Positions 56,945 to 64,000 of a DNA stretch of 64,000 nt are shown in pieces. Source of the DNA: Timema cristinae. Lineage: Eukaryota > Arthropoda > Insecta > Phasmatodea > Timematidae. The notes beneath the pieces are model-generated. The model was not told the DNA's origin. It worked only from the letters and a program-made list of their open reading frames with translations, and searched no databases. The position numbers were made by a program, and so were the translations under genes. Each line of letters starts with the position of its first letter. Position 1 is the first letter of the stretch. Location: NCBI GenBank assembly GCA_039000515.1, contig JBCFYV010000221.1, forward strand, positions 62,001 to 126,000, read 5' to 3'.

Positions 56945-57460
56945 TGATTAGGAAGTGGACATATATTTTACAACCTGTGCGTTTGTGGGTCCGTGCTCGG
57001 TGCGACACTTACGACTCTCGTATATCCCATCCTTCCAGGGTACACCTCTGCTATCTTCCGAGCAGCCACCTGAGTGGGGGAAGTTGTCTTCCTTTATCTA
57101 AGACTAACTGTCTTCTTGTAAATTGACCTTGTTTGGAGTCCAATTTTTGTCGCTGTTGGAGAGTATGGATATATTCCCTCTTGCCATCTTTGCCAAAAGT
57201 GCTGATAGGGCTTTTGTATCAAATGCCAGCGTTTTCAACTGTTGGTTAGTAGCTCAGTTAGATCTTCGGTGTTGGGAGAGAATGACCCACTATGAAATGT
57301 CCTGGTGTCAATGGATCTTTAGGTCATTCGGGATCCGCGAGAGAGCACAATATGAGCCTTGAAATTTTACCTCGGCTTCAATTTGAATGAAGAGCGTGGA
57401 GAGGCTTTTCAAAGGTAAGTGTACTGATCACCACACCACTACGCTTTAGGTGAGTTTTTG
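56945..57460 (-). pseudogene. BEL/Pao Pol C-terminal DUF5641-like domain
   Basis: In mixed minus-strand frames: LTPGHF(I/L)VG near 57,300, LQQRQK and WTPNKV-like text near 57,150, then LPPLRWLLG near 57,070. This is the usual DUF5641 layout after the integrase core of BEL/Pao elements (TPGHFLxG ... WxxxYL..LQxR.KW ... LPPxxWxLG). The fragment is broken by shifts at nearly every block. Confidence 0.8.
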
Positions 57461-57499
57461 CCGACTTGATACCAGCCTACCTTGTCCAACCAAAATGTG

Positions 57500-58500
57500 G
57501 AGCTGAAAGGTGGGTTGAAATGCCAATTTATGCTTGGACCGAAGTTTTTATATGTTACCACTTTTGGTTTCGGTATGGATTCTAGATGCCTTTGTAATTT
57601 CTGAAAATAAATGGCGCTTGGCACCTACAAAGTTTGTGCCACAGTCGCTTAATGTGGAGCACATACCGACGGGAAATTAACCGAAGAACGGCATCAAGGA
57701 ACGGCCCTTGGCTTAAGTCTGATACCCACCTCAAGGTGCACTGCTTAGTTGCCAGCACACAAACAAACATAAATAAGCTTGGAACCTTAGAATTCTTATT
57801 TCAGATGATTTTTTATCTGGAAGGAGTCCTCATAATCCACTCCAACTCGCACAATGGTCTTGATTGCTGCTACACGCATTGATGGGATGGTTCCCCCATG
57901 AAAGGTGGGAGAGCAGGTGCCTTAAATCGAAAACATATCATTACACTTGAAGATCCGGGTTTTTATAAAGAGGCGTGACTGAGAGATCGTAATGGTCTTG
58001 AATGTGTGAGGGGGTTGTTCGAAGTCCAGCATGAAAATTGAGATACATGGTACGTGATCAACAATGTTATCGGTGTTATGACTATTTTTAGGCTAACAGA
58101 AAAGGATGTTTTGTGTCAATTACGCAGTGAAGGTGTCTCAAAGCGACCTCTACCTCCAATAGGCCCTCCTGGTCGAGAAGAAAGAAAGGGGTTTAGGCCC
58201 ATCACGCGGGGTGAACATTCCGGCCCTTCTTAATTCTTTCAAGTTTTGGACTCAAAACGCCTGTTGTTGAACTTGTTTGTATACATGACATGCGGGCCCG
58301 TTCTTGAGCTCCTTGGGACAACATGGGGCCTTTACAACGATCTTGATTCTTTAACTTTGAGTTTCTGAATAAACGTGCTAAAAATAGCGATGACTCGTTT
58401 GCCAGCTTTACCCATGATGAGAAGAAAGTTTTTGAGAAGGTCTGCCAACATGTTTCAACTTTGCTACTAGATGGGTAACCCTTACATCTTTAATTCAGGT
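57500..58500 (-). pseudogene. BEL/Pao integrase core
   Basis: The DDE integrase inserts the cDNA. Minus-strand readings give VGVDY...FQIK (first Asp, about 57,850), FVC.LATKQC (about 57,760) in place of LATKAVHLE after a shift, VSDLSQGPFLDAVLRLISRR (57,725-57,665), and then in another frame the degraded region of the second Asp. The N-terminal zinc part lies at 58,000-58,450 in damaged form. Confidence 0.85.
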
Positions 58501-58514
58501 AACTCTTCCTGGAA

Positions 58515-58900
58515 AGTCACTCAGGCAGCTTGGGGCAACTATAATGGGTTGTTTCAGCCACTCTGGTCCTGTCACCAGATGGAGGAAATTTGTCAAACTC
58601 TTCAGGATGTAAGCCTCTAGATGCACAATCTGCCGGATTTGAATTAGATGGGACATGTCTCAAATGTTGTGCTGGTATTGCTGCTTGAATTTGGGCTACT
58701 CTGTTGGCAACGAATGTTTTCAAAAGATTGTGGTGTCGTTTGAATCCATGCAAAAACGATGGTAAATCAAGACCAAGTATACACAGTTGACACTGTAATC
58801 GTGTTTAAGGTTCTGCTGCACCCACTCCATAAGTATGGCTAGGAGGCTTGAGCCCTCAACAAAGCTCAGCCTAGGAAGAGATTACTCTTAACGGATATCT
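58515..58900 (-). pseudogene. BEL/Pao RNase H end and linker
   Basis: A clear minus-strand block has LLKTFVANRVAQIQAAIPAQ followed by HLRHVPSNSNPADCASRGL (58,730-58,600). The RHVP..NPAD.ASRG motif is diagnostic of BEL/Pao elements, lying at the end of the RNase H domain before the integrase. Confidence 0.93.
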
Positions 58901-58904
58901 TGAC

Positions 58905-60345
58905 TTGCAATAAGTTGTTGACTGAATTTCTCATTGCCCGTGGTAAGTTCGAAGATAGGGACGACTGCGGCATCCTTTGATAGATGCAATCACAAAATCC
59001 ATGAGCTGGCAAATAATAGCATCATGGTTGGTAGAAATTGTTTATCTTGACATGTGTAAGAACATGAAAGTTTTTGAAACAAAAACCTTTTGCCACCCTT
59101 GTCCGAGCTATGGTGGAAGTAGTGGTTCATCCCAATCAAGTTCTTATGGTCCTCAAATCTGTATGAAACGCCTTGCCCAGACACATGGAGATAGCACCCC
59201 CACAGGATCAATATATTTAGCAATATTGAGAAACTGCCTCTTCGTTATGTAATCTCAGAGGGATGTTACATGATAAGAGACTGAATCTGATTGTGGGGTC
59301 ACATCTTCCAGTCCTAATATTTAATTATTTGATCTCATCTTCTTCAAACATTTGAGGGGAAAACTTTCACGTGTGTTCATTGTATCCTCTTTAATACTTC
59401 AGGGTGGTTGCTGACCATTTTCTAAGTTGGGAAGCCTCTAAAGCTTAGCCAATTCATTCAGCTCGGGGTTTGTAAACTGAGAGCAGATTCCTCTGAATCA
59501 GCACCAGTGATATGTCCATCAACAAAAATGTCTACATGGACCTGGGGCAGAGCACGGGGTGTAACGAAGTTTTCATCAGAAGTCGGAGTTGACGCGGGAT
59601 AGCAATCGCTATGTACGGAGCTGAAGATACACCATACGTCACAGTATTCAATTGATATTCTTGAATCTGTTGATCAGGTATTCGCGCCACAGTTGTACCT
59701 GGTAATGTTCGTCATCGGAGGGAGAAGAGGTAGTGACAAGTATTGTCGATTACATCTTGCATTTATCAGTGAGTGGGAGCACAATGGGAATTGAAATCGA
59801 AAATTCTAACAATTTTCCCTTTGCAGTTTGGGTCCTTCATATGTATCATTCAGTGGATGGCCGATGATGTTGCGGCAGAAGCGTCAAATACACTCTCAGT
59901 TTGTGGTTGAACTAGATTCTTTGGCTACGCAATGATGTGGAATATTGTATTTAATGTCTTGGATCATTGATGGTTCAATGGCTGCATGTGAACGAGGTTC
60001 TTCATATTCCTTTAGAAAGGTCACATGCTGTTCCTTTAGTTGTGGGTAACGAGCTAGGCGACGTTCCAGATGAATGAGTGCGATCTTGACCTGCTTGTTG
60101 ATGTGATTCTCAGGCTCTGGTTGTGCATCCTTGAAAGGTAAGCCGAACAATTGTATCTAACTTCATTGTCACGAGTGTGTGTTGTTGTCAAATAGTGTGC
60201 CTCACACATAGACTTCATTAGGGTCAATGTGTTTAGTCAAGGGTATAATTCTTCCAACTCCGAAGCGTCGCAAAACATTGTCAAGTGATGGTTTCAGTAG
60301 CATCAATTAAAGATGAGGGACTCAGAAGTTATAAGTGGTTGAGGT
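58905..60345 (-). pseudogene. BEL/Pao reverse transcriptase
   Basis: In order on the minus strand: LDNVLRRFGVGRI (about 60,285), ALIHLERRLARYPQLKEQHV (60,085 on), the FLKEYEE block, HHCVAKESS(S/T)T (59,935 on), and the catalytic-loop region reading DIFVDGHITGADSEE (about 59,535-59,495), where other BEL/Pao elements have a YVDD-type tetrad. ELAKL-type sequence follows near 59,450. Several stops and shifts. RT copies the element RNA into cDNA in virus-like particles. Confidence 0.88.
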
Positions 60346-60359
60346 CCTATTCGACCAAT

Positions 60360-60850
60360 TATGATCCAGCCAAAAATGCTATGCAATCCTGAGGGACAAT
60401 TTAGATGAAGGTTGAATTCGGCCCACCATCAAAGATCTCGGGTTATACATCGGCCAACCTAAGAGAATGTCAATCGGCCCTGGGTTACATGCATAATGAG
60501 GGTCAGCCAGTTGAAGATGAGACAAACTCTGAACCATATCTTTAGAATAGCATGGTTGGATGGCATTCCGATGTGATTTTACTTCAGAATGATTAGCCTC
60601 GGGTGATCAACTGAGGACCAATAAACACACTAGGGTTTCACCTCACATATCACTACCATTGTTGGTTTGCACAGTTGACGGAGTGATCCCTTTATCGGAA
60701 TTTTCAACTTGCGACGTGGCAGGACAGGACCGGTGAGCACTGGTCTTCAGTAATAAATGATGATTGTGACGCACAATCTATCAACACTCTAACCTTTCTG
60801 ATAAGCACCGTGCCCGATCCTTTAACCTGTACTACAGCTGGTTACCAACA
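60360..60850 (-). pseudogene. BEL/Pao aspartic protease
   Basis: The active-site block VRVLIDCASQSSFITED (60,797-60,747) matches the BEL/Pao protease form (D[ST]AS.. F). Downstream, HLQLADPHYACNPG and IDILLG (about 60,510-60,440) correspond to the LADP...IDxLLGxD block that ends this domain. The protease cuts the Gag-Pol polyprotein. The stop codon and shift between the two blocks prevent a full open frame. Confidence 0.88.
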
Positions 60851-60899
60851 GACTGTTAAGTAAGGATCACAGAAACTGGGTTTTTGGGGGTTTTGGGTT

Positions 60900-62250
60900 A
60901 AGTGAGTTGATGTGTTCACCCCGTGTTGTAACAGTGCATTCATGGCCTGGTGAATGTGCAGATGGGTGCATCACCTTGCATATATCTACGTCTCTATGGG
61001 TGGGATCAGTGTGGAGAGCTGGGTTAAGTTAAAACGTTTGGTTTGAGCTAAACGATCTTGACCGCAAGTGTCAGTGCCTTTGATTAATTGACCTATGTGC
61101 AACAATGTGTGATGAGTTTGATTGCAGTGTGGACACTGAATTTTGAGGAACATCCTTTACTTGGTGCGGATCCTTTTAAACAATTAAAAACACAATTATT
61201 GACTTTACCCAATCCCGGCGTTGTGTCGGTGTCTTGCTCGTGAACATGGACACTTTAGATACTATGGTTAGCTTGACCACAAGAGCAGTGCCTTGATTTG
61301 AATCAACATAAAATGATTTCTCACTCCAACAGGTGATGGAATTTTAGTTTTCCTTCCTTCCTCCTGTTGGTTGCTATATGTCTAGTACTGCGCTAGTTTG
61401 CAGTAGTTATACCTTGATTTGCTGATGAACAGTGTTTGCATTGATTTTCAAAGAAATCTCCAAATTTTGATAATAGCTTGGTAGGTTTGGTTGCCGTGTG
61501 AGCATTGAAGTTCAAAATCAGCCTTGTCTCTCTATCTATTGTTCAGTGTCAAGTTTAGTTAAGATAAAACTCCACTCACAAACTGGATATTTAAACCACA
61601 TTTAGGTGCACCCAAGTTCTCCTTAAATGTGTCCACTTGCGCCTTAAGTTTCTGTGGCGACCTTGAGGTTAGACCCCGGAATTGCATTATTTCTCTAAAT
61701 GTTGTGGGTAGCATTGGACCTCACATCTTGGTAAACGTTCTGTAAGAGTTCGGGCCCAGGCTAACGGGGGTAGTTCTCATCTGACACCGGTTAGTGATTT
61801 AATAAAGTCAGGGGCTACCAGATAATGTCGTCAAAAAGATATTGAAACCTTTCCACTGGTGTTAAGGTTTTGTTTGTATGAATGTGCAGAGGACGAACAA
61901 GTCATGAAATGTTGTAGTCAAGTGTTTATACACTAAATGTGGCAGTTGCAATTAGGCAATTTTGCTGAAAATTGCCTTTTACCGGAGGCCCATTTCATTT
62001 TCCCGACGTGGATGAGCTTAGTTCAATCCGTGCATAAATCTCTTAACCTGGTAGTAGGTATGTCAAAGTCCTCAATCAACTTGTCATGTGCTTCAACATC
62101 AAAGTCCCTCTTAGATTTTCTTGCCGCGACTCCTAACCTCAAACGTGAGTTTCTTCATAATCCCTCCTTAAATGTTTCTAGTCTGAATAATGTGCCTTAA
62201 ATAGCTCTAGTTTTTGGTAATGTCACTTGAAACCTGTTCGACTGCTTGTA
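60900..62250 (-). pseudogene. BEL/Pao gag region with zinc knuckle
   Basis: Gag forms the particle and binds RNA. Minus-strand readings give HDKLIEDFDIPTTRLRDLC (about 62,110-62,050), QKLKAQVDTFKENLGA (about 61,650-61,600), and a knuckle region with CVFNCLKGSAPSKGCSSKF (about 61,190-61,135), then in a shifted frame CNQTHHTLLH (about 61,115-61,090). Together these make the typical C-x2-C...C...C-x2-C-x3-H-H Gag pattern of BEL/Pao. The start codon could not be fixed. Confidence 0.75.
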
Positions 62251-62682
62251 AAGTCTCTAACCAGGCCAGTTATACATTAAACCTAGGCTTAAGTTGTGCA
62301 TAAGCATGATGATAGAATACACAAATTAATGTAACAAAACGGGGAAACTAATACAAATGTAAGCAATCAGAAACTAACTATAAAACATTAAAACAAACAG
62401 GTAAACACAGCCATCGATTACTCCCGACTCATGAACAATAACACATGGTCGACATCACTCGATCACTATTTTTCATACGATGCCACAAGAGATATGCCTA
62501 GCGATTAATCGCTTAACTCTCAAAACGATATATCGAAAACTGAGATGACGCCACTAATCAACTGGACACAGTCATGGCCGAATATGACTGTGAACAAATG
62601 ATACAAGAAATAAACAAATAAACAAATAGTTGCTCTATCCACCCTAAAACAAAGAAACGCAAGGAAACACGAAAACACGTAT

Positions 62683-62700
62683 CCTCGGCCGGATGGACCA
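62683..62700 (-). other. Candidate primer-binding site
   Basis: On the plus strand cctcggccggatggacca reads like a tRNA 3' end with CCA, so its complement on the element strand would pair with such a tRNA and prime minus-strand DNA. It lies 6 bp from the 5' LTR. The cognate tRNA was not identified. Confidence 0.6.
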
Positions 62701-62706
62701 AAAAAT

Positions 62707-63280
62707 GTTTAAGTATAATTTACAATGAATGAAACTAAAGAAGCCTCTGGAGGACCAGTGTTACGAACACGGATAATATGACTGTATGGTGAAAGGCATT
62801 GATAGAGGCAACTCACCTTCCTTTATGTGGTTATACTGGCTGTGTCCTGCGCAGTCTTCTTCAACAACACACACGGAATAAAAATCAGATCACTTCCGGG
62901 TGAAGGGTTTACGGAACCTTATCTCTTTGTCTTTGATCGAGTTCGTGCACGGCCACAAATTAAATCAAACACACTTAAAAACTCCACGCCAGCGACATTG
63001 GCAGGAGACTTAATATATAGTGGTCAGGTATGGTCTTTGTTGCCTCAAGATTGGGGAAGAAGGTTTTTAATGTTAGATATGAAAAAACCAAACAAACAGA
63101 ACTAAACCTCAACAATAACAATCACAAAACTCACAAAACCAAAAACAAAAAAAGCAGTTCATGTGAGGCATATGAGAATCTAGTAAAAAGGAGCACTTTT
63201 CATAGATATTGACATAGAGGAATGAAATGAAGTTATAGTTTTGTAATATTCGTTTCAAACATATAGAAACTATACAAACA
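62707..63280 (-). repeat. BEL/Pao 5' LTR (right copy)
   Basis: Begins tgtttaagtataatttaca and ends actatacaaaca. It is the partner of 56,250-56,844. As the element runs on the minus strand, this copy would hold the promoter used for transcription; no clear TATA box was picked out. Confidence 0.93.
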
Positions 63281-64000
63281 AAAAATATAATTGGTTTTTC
63301 GGGTTCTCAACATCAATAACGGTAAAAATATTATACAAGATTGTTTACGAGTTTTCCACATTGCGGTGGGGCGCCTGGATGAGAAGCATATTGTATTTAA
63401 GGGGCCTTTCCACTTGGGATAGGACTTTTATAATTGAAGACGTGTGTTTATGTTACAAATTAAAGTTCTGAGGAAATCCAGGTCAATTGTGTGTCTAATA
63501 CAAATATTTTTGTGTATAAATGATTTTTAGGTCAGATATTTAACTTACAGAATTTTTAATTTATAAAAAAACTTGTTTTTTGTCTTTTATTCAAAAAAAA
63601 AGTGTGTATATAACACCTTTATCCCCTAGTGGAGATTACTAATTAAATTAATTAGTGCGTAAGTAAAATGGTATTTTTGTTTGACAAACATAAGCTGCTC
63701 CAAATATATTTTATCTTTTATCAAAGGATACTTCTCACAGAATCTCTAAATTTTTTTGTATCTGGGTGCTTCCATAATCTCCTGTTTTAAAGTATGTTAA
63801 ACTTCTCTAACGGCATTTGTTTCGTCCTATGACTCTTTTGTAGAGAATAGGATCAATAATACTATTACATCTAATCCATTTCCATGTAATTACATCCGAT
63901 GCCGGATCGTTCGACTTTTCTGAAATGTTGAGCCACATCACTCGCTGTATTTTATTTTTTCCTGCTTCCATATGTTCGTCGGAATATAGGTAGGTATGGC
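63281..64000. other. Unassigned right flank
   Basis: No gene, repeat or transposon was recognised. Ordinary AT-rich sequence. Confidence 0.5.

Larger units (their letters stand above)
56250..63280 (-). mobile_element. BEL/Pao LTR retrotransposon, near full length
   Basis: Two direct repeats of about 580-595 bp bound a 5.9-kb interior carrying gag, protease, RT, RNase H, integrase and a DUF5641-like end in the BEL/Pao order, all on the minus strand. A candidate primer-binding site (minus strand tggtccatccggccgagg, 62,700-62,683) lies 6 bp inside the right (5') LTR. A candidate polypurine tract (minus strand ggtagggcggta, 56,856-56,845) abuts the left (3') LTR. A possible 5-bp duplication aaaat lies at 56,245-56,249 and about 63,282-63,286. 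The many stops and frameshifts seen may be decay or assembly errors. Confidence 0.95.

Noticed and set aside
56250..63280. Gypsy or Copia affiliation for the LTR element
   Set aside because: The RHVP..NPAD.ASRG block, the protease form, Gag knuckles and DUF5641-like end are typical of BEL/Pao; no chromodomain or Copia order is seen.

Overview
The window looks like nuclear DNA of an arthropod, probably an insect; the order cannot be settled from the sequence. It is AT-rich, has no prokaryote-style gene packing, and is almost entirely repeats: I-clade and R1-clade non-LTR retrotransposons, a BEL/Pao LTR retrotransposon, a Penelope-like element, a hAT transposon, tRNA-derived SINEs, minisatellites and a decayed protein-primed type B DNA polymerase gene. 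I see no intact host gene. Single-base indels are frequent, and three stretches (about 23.0-25.9, 41.6-44.7 and 54.0-55.9 kb) have homopolymers stretched in all four bases. Many frameshifts may therefore be draft-assembly errors rather than mutations.

Layout. 1-7.2 kb: a polymerase element of the Polinton/adintovirus type, consisting of a small ORF, a 2.7 kb minisatellite, a broken PolB gene and a degenerate array at its 3' end. 7.4-12.9 kb: more tandem arrays, one built from the body of a SINE found elsewhere in the window, then a short GC-richer coding-like patch behind a TATA-type promoter. 13.4-21.05 kb: a 5'-truncated I-clade LINE interrupted by an R1-type LINE with a target-site duplication (TSD) and by a 3.6 kb insert with inverted 16-bp repeats, which itself carries a SINE. 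22-25.6 kb: a second I-clade copy. 26.07-29.87 kb: a complete but decayed hAT element with inverted ends and TSD. 31.3-32.0 kb: an RT fragment.

33.3-48.15 kb is a cluster of I-clade LINE pieces: a lone 5' end (-), a 5' kilobase (+), the 3' two thirds of a copy (-), a nearly full-length copy (+, 38,288-44,667) and a 5'-truncated copy (+). Comparing them gives the full anatomy: a folded 5' end, ORF1 with CCHC knuckles, ORF2 with endonuclease-RT-RNase H, a 3' UTR with three hairpins, and a (TAA)n tail. 48.17-53.46 kb: three SINEs, a Penelope GIY-YIG fragment and one more LINE fragment. 53.6-56.15 kb: a poor-quality zone bounded by possible terminal inverted repeats. 56.25-63.28 kb: a BEL/Pao element on the minus strand with both LTRs, gag, protease, RT, RNase H, integrase and a DUF5641-like tail.

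The most interesting signals are: a 5' RNA fold conserved in three LINE copies; two SINE families with different tRNA heads but the same 3' tail; a minisatellite apparently inside an intron of the polymerase element; SINE sequence amplified as a tandem array; and the nested insertions whose duplications can be read directly.
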